Assembly (NCBI GenBank): GCA_947589215.1
Contig: CANQCL010000011.1
Coordinates: 1 to 64,000, forward strand
Direction: 5' to 3'
DNA length: 64,000 nucleotides
DNA from: an uncultured Clostridia bacterium
Lineage (GTDB): Bacteria > Bacillota > Clostridia > Oscillospirales > Ruminococcaceae
Within the stretch, counting starts at the first letter, position 1. Each line of letters starts with the position of its first letter. Below, one piece after another: positions 55,265 through 62,877 of this stretch. The position numbers and the translations under genes were made by a program. The notes beneath the pieces are model-generated. The model made no database searches. It was not told the origin of the DNA and saw only the letters and a list, made by a program, of their open reading frames with translations.

Positions 55265-55303
55265 GTCCGTCGGGATTAGGCTGAGCGCCGTTCCCACCGG
55301 AAG
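55265..55303 (+). ncRNA. Candidate structured leader of ppdK
   Basis: The segment folds as TCCG, then GGG, then GGC on the left, paired with GCC, CCC and CGGA on the right. Small internal loops separate the three stems, and the tip loop is TGAGC. It begins almost at the predicted start of the transcript and ends about 30 nt before the start codon. It does not match a riboswitch I know. Confidence 0.45.
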
Positions 55304-55334
55304 AATTTTAAATTTTTTATGGAGGTAAATACCA

Positions 55335-57968
55335 ATGAGCAAAAAATGGGTTTATTTGTTCTCAGAGGGCGACGCTACTATGAGAGAGCTTCTCGGCGGT
55401 AAGGGTGCTAACCTTGCTGAGATGACAAAGCTCGGACTGCCTGTTCCGCAGGGCTTTACAATTTCTACAGAGGCTTGTACTCAGTATTATGAGGACGGCA
55501 AGCAGATCAATGATGAGATTCAGGCTCAGATTATGGAGTATATCGGAAAGATGGAGGAAATCACCGGAAAGAAATTCGGCGACGACGAAAATCCTCTACT
55601 TGTTTCAGTACGTTCTGGAGCTCGTGCTTCAATGCCGGGTATGATGGATACTATCTTAAATCTCGGTCTTAACGAAAAGGTTGTAGAGGTTATGGCTAAG
55701 AAGTCAGGCAACCCTCGTTGGGCTTGGGACTGCTACAGAAGATTCATTCAGATGTACTCAGACGTAGTTATGGAAGTCGGCAAGAAGTATTTTGAAGAGC
55801 TTATCGACGAAATGAAGGAAAAGAAGGGAGTTACTCAGGACGTTGAGCTTACTGCTGACGACTTGAAAGAACTTGCTTCACAGTTCAAGGCAGAGTATAA
55901 GGAAAAGATTGGCGAGGACTTCCCTACAGATCCTGTTGAACAGCTTATGGGAGCTGTTAAGGCTGTATTCCGTTCATGGGATAATCCACGTGCTAACGTA
56001 TACCGCCGTGATAATGATATTCCATATTCATGGGGTACTGCTGTAAACGTACAGATGATGGCATTTGGTAATATGGGTGAAACATCAGGTACAGGCGTTG
56101 CATTTACCCGTGACCCTGCTACAGGTGAAAAACACCTTATGGGTGAGTTCTTGATGAACGCTCAAGGCGAGGACGTTGTTGCAGGTGTAAGAACACCGCA
56201 GCCTATCTCACAGCTTAAAGAGGTTATGCCTGAGGTTTACGAACAGTTTGTTAATATCTGCAACACTCTTGAGGACCACTACAGAGATATGCAGGATATG
56301 GAGTTCACTATTGAAGACAGAAAGCTTTATATGCTTCAGACAAGAAACGGTAAGAGAACGGCACCTGCTGCTTTGAAGATCGCCTGCGACCTTGTTGACG
56401 AGGGTATGATTTCAGAGGAAAAGGCTGTTTTGATGATCGACCCAAGAAACCTCGACACACTTCTTCACCCGCAGTTTGACGCTAAGGAGCTAAAGGCTGC
56501 TACACCTATCGGAAAGGGTCTTGGAGCTTCTCCCGGAGCTGCTTGCGGTAAGATAGTATTCACAGCTGAGGACGCTGAAAACTGGAACGCTAAGGGCGAA
56601 AAGGTCGTTCTTGTGCGTCTTGAGACTTCACCTGAGGACATCACAGGTATGAAGGCTTCACAGGGAATTCTCACAGTTCGTGGAGGTATGACATCTCACG
56701 CTGCCGTTGTTGCACGTGGTATGGGTACTTGCTGTGTATCCGGCTGTGCTGATATAGTTATGGATGAGGAGAACAAGAAGTTCACACTCGCAGGAAAGAC
56801 ATTCAACGAGGGCGATTACATTTCAATAGACGGTTCAACAGGTAACATCTACGACGGTATTATTCCTACTGTTGACGCTACAATAGCAGGTGAGTTCGGC
56901 AGAATTATGGGCTGGGCTGACAAGTATAGAGAGTTAAAGGTAAGAACAAACGCTGATACTCCTGCTGACGCTAAGAAGGCTAGAGAGCTTGGCGCTGAGG
57001 GTATCGGACTTTGCCGTACAGAGCATATGTTCTTTGAGGCTGACAGAATAGCAGCTTTCAGAGAGATGATCTGTTCAGACACAGTTGAGGAGAGAGAAGC
57101 TGCACTTGCTAAGATTCTTCCTATGCAGCAGGCTGACTTTGAGGCTCTTTACGAGGCTCTCGAGGGCAACCCTGTAACAATCAGATTCCTTGATCCTCCT
57201 CTGCACGAGTTTGTTCCTACAGAAGAGGCTGACATTGAAGCTTTGGCTAAGGCTCAGGGCAAGAGCGTTGAAGAGATCAAGGCTATAATTTCTTCACTTC
57301 ACGAATTCAACCCTATGATGGGACATCGTGGATGCCGTCTTGCGGTAACATACCCTGAGATCGCTAAGATGCAGACTAGTGCTGTTATCCGTGCTGCAAT
57401 CAATGTTAAAAAGGCACATCCTGACTGGACTATCGTTCCTGAGATTATGATTCCGCTTGTTGGAGACATTAAGGAGCTTAAATGTGTTAAGAAGGTAGTA
57501 GTTGAAACTGCTGACGCAGAGATCGCTGCTGCTAATGCTGACCTTAAATACGAGGTTGGTACAATGATCGAGATTCCGAGAGCTGCTTTGACGGCAGACG
57601 AAATCGCAACAGAGGCTGACTTCTTCTGCTTCGGTACTAACGACCTTACACAGATGACATTTGGTTTCTCAAGAGACGACGCAGGTAAATTCCTTGACGC
57701 TTACTATGACGCTAAGATATTCGAGTCTGATCCGTTTGCAAGACTTGACCAGACAGGCGTTGGTAAGCTTATGGATATGGCTATCAAGCTTGGTAAGCCT
57801 GTTAATCCAAATCTTCACATCGGTATCTGCGGAGAGCACGGCGGAGATCCAACATCAGTTGAGTTCTGTCACAACATTGGTCTTAACTATGTTTCATGTT
57901 CACCGTTCCGTGTTCCGATAGCAAGACTTGCTGCTGCACAGGCTGCAATTCAGAATCCTAGAAAGTAA
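55335..57968 (+). CDS. ppdK: Pyruvate, phosphate dikinase
   Basis: PPDK interconverts pyruvate and phosphoenolpyruvate using ATP/AMP, phosphate and pyrophosphate; in anaerobic Clostridia it often stands in for pyruvate kinase. The 877-residue protein has the N-terminal ATP-grasp domain ('GGKGANLAEMTKLGLPVPQGFTI'). The phospho-carrier His455 lies in 'GGMTSHAAVVARGMGTCCVSGC', and the C-terminal PEP/pyruvate barrel follows ('CRTEHMFFE', 'GLNYVSCSPFRVPIARLAAAQ'). GGAGG precedes the ATG. Codon use is very regular, as in highly expressed genes. It is transcribed alone behind a structured leader. Confidence 0.97.
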   Translation: MSKKWVYLFSEGDATMRELLGGKGANLAEMTKLGLPVPQGFTISTEACTQYYEDGKQINDEIQAQIMEYIGKMEEITGKKFGDDENPLLVSVRSGARASMPGMMDTILNLGLNEKVVEVMAKKSGNPRWAWDCYRRFIQMYSDVVMEVGKKYFEELIDEMKEKKGVTQDVELTADDLKELASQFKAEYKEKIGEDFPTDPVEQLMGAVKAVFRSWDNPRANVYRRDNDIPYSWGTAVNVQMMAFGNMGETSGTGVAFTRDPATGEKHLMGEFLMNAQGEDVVAGVRTPQPISQLKEVMPEVYEQFVNICNTLEDHYRDMQDMEFTIEDRKLYMLQTRNGKRTAPAALKIACDLVDEGMISEEKAVLMIDPRNLDTLLHPQFDAKELKAATPIGKGLGASPGAACGKIVFTAEDAENWNAKGEKVVLVRLETSPEDITGMKASQGILTVRGGMTSHAAVVARGMGTCCVSGCADIVMDEENKKFTLAGKTFNEGDYISIDGSTGNIYDGIIPTVDATIAGEFGRIMGWADKYRELKVRTNADTPADAKKARELGAEGIGLCRTEHMFFEADRIAAFREMICSDTVEEREAALAKILPMQQADFEALYEALEGNPVTIRFLDPPLHEFVPTEEADIEALAKAQGKSVEEIKAIISSLHEFNPMMGHRGCRLAVTYPEIAKMQTSAVIRAAINVKKAHPDWTIVPEIMIPLVGDIKELKCVKKVVVETADAEIAAANADLKYEVGTMIEIPRAALTADEIATEADFFCFGTNDLTQMTFGFSRDDAGKFLDAYYDAKIFESDPFARLDQTGVGKLMDMAIKLGKPVNPNLHIGICGEHGGDPTSVEFCHNIGLNYVSCSPFRVPIARLAAAQAAIQNPRK

Positions 57969-58045
57969 AGCGGAGTTGCTTTGCAGGCATTTTGCCTGTT
58001 ATGGCTTATACAACAGTGGTCGTAAGTCGTAAATAGAAAAACAAG

Positions 58046-58204
58046 AGCGTTCGGAATTTTTCCGAACGCTTTTGTTTTGCCTCTGACAATTATCCATTAT
58101 CCATTGTCAACTATCAATTGATAAGCCTGCCGTTGCACAAGGTAAACACATTTTGCATACTGCCCAAAGGCAGCAGGGCAGCCAGCGTCACGCTGGTCGG
58201 CGGT
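58046..58204 (+). repeat. Dispersed intergenic element, copy 4
   Basis: This is the most complete copy. Hairpin AGCGTTCGGAA/TTCCGAACGCT plus TTTTG (58046-58074) is followed by ATTATCC-type 7-bp units (about 58089-58123) and a core from AAGCCTGCCG (58123) to GGCGGT (58199-58204). CTGCC-CAAA-GGCAG, CCAGCG-TCA-CGCTGG and the closing pair ACTGCC/GGCGGT are all present. It lies 78 bp behind ppdK and probably ends that transcript. Confidence 0.85.
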
Positions 58205-58210
58205 CTTGTT

Positions 58211-58238
58211 TCTAATCTCTAATCTCTAACCTCTAATA
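58211..58238 (+). repeat. Heptanucleotide tandem repeat (TCTAATC)
   Basis: Four 7-bp units (TCTAATC, TCTAATC, TCTAACC, TCTAATA) directly follow the dispersed element copy. This is a third 7-bp repeat type besides GCAAGAG and ATTATCC. Confidence 0.75.
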
Positions 58239-58328
58239 GCATAAAACCTTGTCTTTAGCATAAAATTTAGTAGAGAAATTTATCTTTGATTAGATGAAAA
58301 AATTATGCTATATAAAGGGAGTATTGAG

Positions 58329-59546
58329 ATGAAAATTATTAAAAATGTTATAGCATTGATATTATGTATAGTAACCTTGTCAATGTTCTTTACAAAGGCA
58401 TATGCCGACGGCGCAAGCAGTTATAGCACAGTTGAGAAAGCAGAGGCTACAGCGCTTGACTTATCTAATGATCATAAGAAGTCGGGATTATCGGTAACGG
58501 CAGAAAAAGCAGTGTTGTATGAGGCTTCGACAAAGACAATAATTTATAAAAAAGGAGCTAATGAAAAAGTACCTGTATCGTATCTTACAAAGCTTATGAC
58601 TATACTGCTTACAGCAGAAAGGTTAAAAACAGATAAGGACTTCACACTTGATAAAAAGCTTATAACATCTGCGGCGGCAAATTCAAAGCAAGGCTCGCAG
58701 ATTTGGCTGGATGTTGGCGAAAAAATAAGCGTAAAAGAGCTTTTAAAGTCTGTTACGATTGGAAACGCAAACGACGCCTGCGTTGTTCTGGCAGAAGGCA
58801 TTGCAGGAAACGAGAAGTCATTTGTCAAGGCTATGAACAACCGTGCAAAATCACTGGGAATGAAAAATACCAAATTTGTCGACTGCACAGGAATAAGTGA
58901 GTCTAATATTTCAACTGCAAAGGATATAGCAATTCTTTCAGCAGAATTGTTAAAGCATAAAAATCTAAAAGGCTTTTTTACTAAATGGATGGACAGTGTA
59001 AGAGGAGGAAAAGCAGAGCTTGTTAATCTTAATACATTGGTTAGAAATTATAAAGGTATCAGCGGTCTTAAAGCTTGCGGTTCAGATAAGGCAGGGAACT
59101 GCATTGTTGCTTCGGCAACAAGAAACGAACTTAGCTTGATAGCGGTTGCCTTAAAAACAAAGGATAGCGACAGCAGAGCGGTCGATGCACAGAAAATGCT
59201 TGATTTTGGCTTTGAAGGTTATGATATTTATGCTCCTGAGATACCAAAGGACGCTGTAGAACCCATTAATGTGACACATGGGTTTGAACTGAAAACTGAT
59301 ACTTATGTAGACGGAGCAGCAAGGATAGTAGTAAAGAGAGGAACAGCAGGGGATATAAGTGTTACTTGTAACAGAGTGGGCAAGCTGGAGGCGCCGGTGG
59401 CAAAAAATACAAAGGTAGGAGAGCTGGTTTTAAAAATGGGCTCTAAGGAATTAATGAAACGAAATATATATACAAAGAATGAAGTTAAACGAATAGACAT
59501 AGCAGGTGCGTTTAGTAAACTTTTGTTAAGTTTACTAAGAAATTAA
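58329..59546 (+). CDS. PBP5-like (peptidase S11) protein with degenerate active site
   Basis: The 405-residue protein has a signal peptide (about 1-27), a D-Ala-D-Ala carboxypeptidase-type domain (about 40-285) and a PBP5 C-terminal beta domain plus a hydrophobic or amphipathic last helix. The fold pattern is clear ('GLSVTAEKAVLYEASTKTIIYKKGANEKVPVS'). All three catalytic motifs are altered: SxxK is Tyr85-Leu-Thr-Lys88, SxN is Asn146-Ala-Asn148, and KTG is Lys248-Ala-Cys250. A normal serine acylation is therefore unlikely. The ATG at 58329 has AAAGGGAG at 7 nt. It may bind wall peptides or regulate other enzymes; this is inferred. Confidence 0.8.
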   Translation: MKIIKNVIALILCIVTLSMFFTKAYADGASSYSTVEKAEATALDLSNDHKKSGLSVTAEKAVLYEASTKTIIYKKGANEKVPVSYLTKLMTILLTAERLKTDKDFTLDKKLITSAAANSKQGSQIWLDVGEKISVKELLKSVTIGNANDACVVLAEGIAGNEKSFVKAMNNRAKSLGMKNTKFVDCTGISESNISTAKDIAILSAELLKHKNLKGFFTKWMDSVRGGKAELVNLNTLVRNYKGISGLKACGSDKAGNCIVASATRNELSLIAVALKTKDSDSRAVDAQKMLDFGFEGYDIYAPEIPKDAVEPINVTHGFELKTDTYVDGAARIVVKRGTAGDISVTCNRVGKLEAPVAKNTKVGELVLKMGSKELMKRNIYTKNEVKRIDIAGAFSKLLLSLLRN

Positions 59547-59606
59547 ATAAAAATTGTATCAGTTGCACAAAAACTTATTTGTTACATAAAGTTGCAAAAA
59601 GAGCAC

Positions 59607-59635
59607 TTGAAAAATAACTTGTTTTATAGTAAAAT
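59607..59635 (+). promoter_or_regulatory. Promoter of pgi
   Basis: TTGAAA (59607-59612), 17 bp and TAAAAT (59630-59635), about 34 bp before the GTG start. Confidence 0.6.
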
Positions 59636-59668
59636 GTAATTAGCTAAAACTAGAAAGGAATTTGGAAA

Positions 59669-61000
59669 GTGGCAATCAGATTAAACACAAAGTACCTCGG
59701 TAATTTTATTGCCGAGCACGAAATGGAAGCTATGAGAGCGCAAATAAGCGAGGCGCATAATACTATTAAAAAAAGAAATGGTCTGGGTAATGATTTTTTA
59801 GGTTGGGTAGACCTTCCCGATAATTATGATAAAGATGAATTTAAAAGAATTAAAGCTGCGGCTGAGAGGATAAAAGAAAAAGCTGATATTCTTATTGTTA
59901 TAGGTATTGGAGGTTCATATCTAGGCGCAAGAGCCGCTATTGAATTATTGAAGTCACCGTTTTACAATAATTTAAAGAAGGATACTCCTGATATATACTT
60001 TGTCGGAAACAATATAAACCCGACATATCTTCAGGAGATTCTCTCAATCTGCGCGGGCAAGGATATTTGCGTTAATGTTATCTCAAAGTCGGGAACTACA
60101 ACAGAACCGGCTCTTGCTTTTAGGATTTTCAAAAAGCTGGTTGAGGATAAGTATGGCAAGGAAGAGGCAAAAAACAGAATTTTTGCAACAACCGACGCTA
60201 AGAGGGGAACTTTAAAAGAGCTTTCCGATAAGGAGGGTTATGAAACATTTGTCATAGCAGATGATATCGGCGGAAGGTTTTCGGTGCTTACGGCTGTAGG
60301 TTTGCTGCCGATTGCGGTTGCAGGCTGTGATATTGATAAGATAATGGCAGGCGCAAAGAAGGGTATGGATAAATACTCAAAGGATGATAGTAACGACTGC
60401 TATAAGTATGCGGCTGTTAGAAATATACTTAACAGAAAGGGCAAGTCTGTTGAAATGCTTGTTTCTTATGAGCCTAGCTTTACAATGATGGCAGAGTGGT
60501 GGAAACAGCTTTACGGTGAGAGCGAGGGCAAGGATAATAAGGGTATATTCCCGTCATCTGCTACTTTTTCGACAGATCTCCATTCGCTCGGTCAGTTTAT
60601 TCAGGACGGCTCAAGGATAATGTTTGAGACAGTAGTTGATATAAAGAAGCCTAAGCAGGATCTATTCTTGGAGGAGGACAATGAAAACTTAGACGGCTTG
60701 AACTTTCTTACAAATCAGAATATGTCTGACGTGAACAGAAAGGCTTTAGAGGGTACTGTTTTGGCTCATACTGACGGCGGAGTACCTAACGTAGTTATCG
60801 AGGTCGATGAGCTTGATGAGGAAAACTTCGGTGAGATGGTATATTTCTTTGAGAAGGCTTGTGCTGTTTCGGGATATGTTTTGGGAGTAAACCCGTTTAA
60901 TCAGCCAGGTGTTGAGAGTTATAAAAAGAATATGTTTGCTCTTTTGGGAAAACCGGGCTATGAGGATCAAAAAGCGGAGCTGGAGGAAAAATTGAAGTAG
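59669..61000 (+). CDS. pgi: Glucose-6-phosphate isomerase
   Basis: Pgi interconverts glucose-6-phosphate and fructose-6-phosphate. The 443-residue protein has '[18 protein letters not shown]' and '[18 protein letters not shown]' for phosphate binding. '[19 protein letters not shown]', a catalytic Glu in '[12 protein letters not shown]' and '[21 protein letters not shown]' with the conserved Gln and Lys complete the active site. It starts with GTG behind AGAAAGGAA. A 16-base hairpin (61038-61053) follows the gene. Confidence 0.96.
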   Translation: MAIRLNTKYLGNFIAEHEMEAMRAQISEAHNTIKKRNGLGNDFLGWVDLPDNYDKDEFKRIKAAAERIKEKADILIVIGIGGSYLGARAAIELLKSPFYNNLKKDTPDIYFVGNNINPTYLQEILSICAGKDICVNVISKSGTTTEPALAFRIFKKLVEDKYGKEEAKNRIFATTDAKRGTLKELSDKEGYETFVIADDIGGRFSVLTAVGLLPIAVAGCDIDKIMAGAKKGMDKYSKDDSNDCYKYAAVRNILNRKGKSVEMLVSYEPSFTMMAEWWKQLYGESEGKDNKGIFPSSATFSTDLHSLGQFIQDGSRIMFETVVDIKKPKQDLFLEEDNENLDGLNFLTNQNMSDVNRKALEGTVLAHTDGGVPNVVIEVDELDEENFGEMVYFFEKACAVSGYVLGVNPFNQPGVESYKKNMFALLGKPGYEDQKAELEEKLK

Positions 61001-61024
61001 GTCAAGGGCTTATACTATATTTAA

Positions 61025-61053
61025 TATAATCCATTTTCGGACAGGTCTGTCCG
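61025..61053 (+). promoter_or_regulatory. TATAAT plus inverted repeat upstream of the P-loop gene
   Basis: TATAAT at 61025-61030 is followed by CGGACAGGTCTGTCCG (61038-61053), which pairs as a 6-bp stem with a GGTC loop. The repeat would lie at the transcription start, as an operator or a 5' hairpin. A second small hairpin GCCC-AAT-GGGC follows (about 61066-61076). Confidence 0.4.
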
Positions 61054-61092
61054 TTAAAATAAATTGCCCAATGGGCGGAACGGAGTGTTATT

Positions 61093-61494
61093 ATGATTAG
61101 CATTATAACAGGAAAAAAAGGTACAGGAAAAACAAAAATTTTGGTTGACAAAATTACTGAGGCTTCAGATAAAGCAACAGGTAATGTTGTTTGTATTGAA
61201 AAGGGAATGAAACTGACATACGATCTTCCTCACAGCGTAAGACTTGTTGACGCAGATGAATATGCAATAGACAGCTATGATACATTCTACGGATTTGTAA
61301 TGGGTATGCTGGCAGGAAATTATGATATTCAAGAGGTATTTATTGACGGTATTTTGAAAATAGGCGGAAGAGATTATGATGAGTTGGGCGCAATGTTTGA
61401 AAAGCTGAACGCTCATGCTGAAAATGTAAATATAGTTTTCACAGTTTCTACCGACGCACAGGAGCTTCCTGACAGAGTAAAGGCGTTTATGTAA
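61093..61494 (+). CDS. Small P-loop ATP-binding protein
   Basis: The 133-residue protein has a Walker A motif GKKGTGKT (residues 7-14), a Walker B-like 'EVFIDGIL' and 'NIVFTVSTDAQELPDRV'. It is shorter than most P-loop enzymes and lacks a recognisable second domain. Similar proteins are sometimes labelled PilT-like, but nothing here points to pili. CGGAGTG precedes the ATG. It lies between pgi and yceD and is read in the same direction. The function is unknown. Confidence 0.6.
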   Translation: MISIITGKKGTGKTKILVDKITEASDKATGNVVCIEKGMKLTYDLPHSVRLVDADEYAIDSYDTFYGFVMGMLAGNYDIQEVFIDGILKIGGRDYDELGAMFEKLNAHAENVNIVFTVSTDAQELPDRVKAFM

Positions 61495-61534
61495 GCTTAA
61501 AGCATTAGTTTGTTTTAAAATTACATAAAAACTA

Positions 61535-61563
61535 TTGACAATGTAAATTATAATAGTTATAAT
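61535..61563 (+). promoter_or_regulatory. Sigma-A promoter of yceD-rpmF
   Basis: TTGACA (61535-61540), 17 bp and TATAAT (61558-61563) match the consensus exactly; the start codon is 28 bp downstream. Confidence 0.85.
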
Positions 61564-61590
61564 GTAATTTGTGATGTTTGAGGTGTTAGA

Positions 61591-62040
61591 ATGAAAATTC
61601 AACTGAAGCAACTGTTTGATGTTGTTGGTGAACGCAAGGAAATTGATTATAAAATACCGCTTGAGGAGCTTGAAAGCTATAAGGCGGTTTCATTCAAAAC
61701 ACCTGTATCTATAAACGGAGAAGTCGAAAACAGAGCGGGAATTGTAACGTTAAGATTTCATTTAAGTTTTGTTTTGAATCACGTTTGTGACAGATGTCTT
61801 AAAATGTTCGAGCGGGAATACGATTATGATTTTGAGCATACTATAGTTCGTGATTCTCAAAAAGATGATGATGAGCATATTGTGTGCGAAAATATGGTTC
61901 TCGACTTGGACGAGTTGGCTATTTCTGATTTATTGTTGCAGCTGCCTTCAAAGATTTTGTGTAAGGAAGACTGCAAGGGCTTATGCTTCATATGCGGACA
62001 AAACCTCAATGAAGCTTCTTGCGAATGCTCAAAGAGTTAA
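61591..62040 (+). CDS. YceD/DUF177 family protein
   Basis: The 149-residue protein has the DUF177 pattern: 'VNITLRF'-like strand 'AGIVTLRFHLSFVLNHVCDRCLKMFEREYDYDFEHTIV', then 'DLDELAISDLLLQLPSKILCKEDCKGLCFICGQNLNEASCEC'. Cys pairs (CDRC; CKEDCKGLC-x2-C) could bind zinc. The family is linked to 23S rRNA accumulation and almost always lies before rpmF, as here (48 bp). The exact activity is not settled. Confidence 0.9.
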   Translation: MKIQLKQLFDVVGERKEIDYKIPLEELESYKAVSFKTPVSINGEVENRAGIVTLRFHLSFVLNHVCDRCLKMFEREYDYDFEHTIVRDSQKDDDEHIVCENMVLDLDELAISDLLLQLPSKILCKEDCKGLCFICGQNLNEASCECSKS

Positions 62041-62088
62041 TAGCCGCAACAATACTTAATTAAAAATATCCTAAGAGGAGGTGCCACA

Positions 62089-62283
62089 ATGGCAGTACCA
62101 AAGAGAAAGGTATCCAAAGCCAGACGTGATAAGAGACGTTCTGCTGTTTGGAAATTAGACGCACCGGCATTAAGCAGATGTTCTAATTGCGGTGAGCTTA
62201 CAGCTCCACATAAAGTTTGTAAAAATTGCGGATTTTATAAGGGTGTAGAGGTTATCAAGAAAAGCAGCGATGCTGCTAAGTAA
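62089..62283 (+). CDS. rpmF: 50S ribosomal protein L32
   Basis: L32 is a small zinc-binding protein of the large subunit. The 64-residue protein has 'MAVPKRKVSKARRDKRRSAVWKL' and the zinc motif C-x2-C...C-x2-C ('CSNCGELTAPHKVCKNCG'). GAGGAGGTG precedes the ATG. It forms an operon with yceD and ends at a terminator; the fatty-acid genes that often follow in Firmicutes are not here. Confidence 0.97.
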   Translation: MAVPKRKVSKARRDKRRSAVWKLDAPALSRCSNCGELTAPHKVCKNCGFYKGVEVIKKSSDAAK

Positions 62284-62293
62284 GCATCTTTGT

Positions 62294-62329
62294 AAAGCAG
62301 AGGTGGAGTTTTTCCTTCTCTGCTTTTTT
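62294..62329 (+). terminator. Terminator of yceD-rpmF
   Basis: AAAGCAGAG and CTCTGCTTT enclose a partly paired 15-nt part (GGA/TCC) and are followed by T. Confidence 0.85.
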
Positions 62330-62391
62330 CGTGTGAAAAATTATTAAGAGTTAAATATAACTTTGTTAAGTATAGCTTGGAGTATTATAGT

Positions 62392-62847
62392 ATGGAAAAA
62401 TTGGTTCCAGTTGAGTTAAAATCTCATGAACAGTATTTAGATATTTTAAACAGGGTAAAAAAGAGAACAGTATATGTAGAAATCGTTCAAATTGGTGGTT
62501 TAAGTAAGAAATATATAAAGAATGACAAGGTTGTTCAGTTTGCAAATGAGCATCTTAGACTTATTGAAAAGTGTAAGGTTAATGAATGGCTTGGAACGTG
62601 GTCAGATCCAAAAGGAAAAAAGTATCTTTACTCAATTTATTATAATGATGAAACTTTTTGGGATTTTTTGAGTGGTTTTTCATCTTTCTTTTTTGCTGGA
62701 GTGAATGAAAGCGAAGAATACGTGGTTGAAGAAACGGAATTTGGTCTTGATGATATCGCATTTTTGGATAAGGATAAAAATCCTCTGTTTTATACAACAA
62801 CTCACGAGGGATACGCCGATATTGCTGAATCTTTATTAAAGTTATAG
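62392..62847 (+). CDS. Protein of unknown function
   Basis: The 151-residue acidic protein has no signal peptide, membrane segment or metal motif. The C-terminal half is rich in Phe, Trp, Glu and Asp ('ETFWDFLSGFSSFFFAGVNESEEYVVEETEFGLDDIAFLDKDKNPLFYTTTHEGYADI'). TTGGAG 9 nt before the ATG supports this start over a TTG 15 bp upstream. It lies between rpmF and der, a place that is usually not occupied, so it may be a late insertion. The length and composition would fit a small immunity-like protein, but there is no toxin gene near, and I do not recognise it. Confidence 0.65.
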   Translation: MEKLVPVELKSHEQYLDILNRVKKRTVYVEIVQIGGLSKKYIKNDKVVQFANEHLRLIEKCKVNEWLGTWSDPKGKKYLYSIYYNDETFWDFLSGFSSFFFAGVNESEEYVVEETEFGLDDIAFLDKDKNPLFYTTTHEGYADIAESLLKL

Positions 62848-62877
62848 AAAAATTAGATTATAAAGGAGGTAGAAGCG

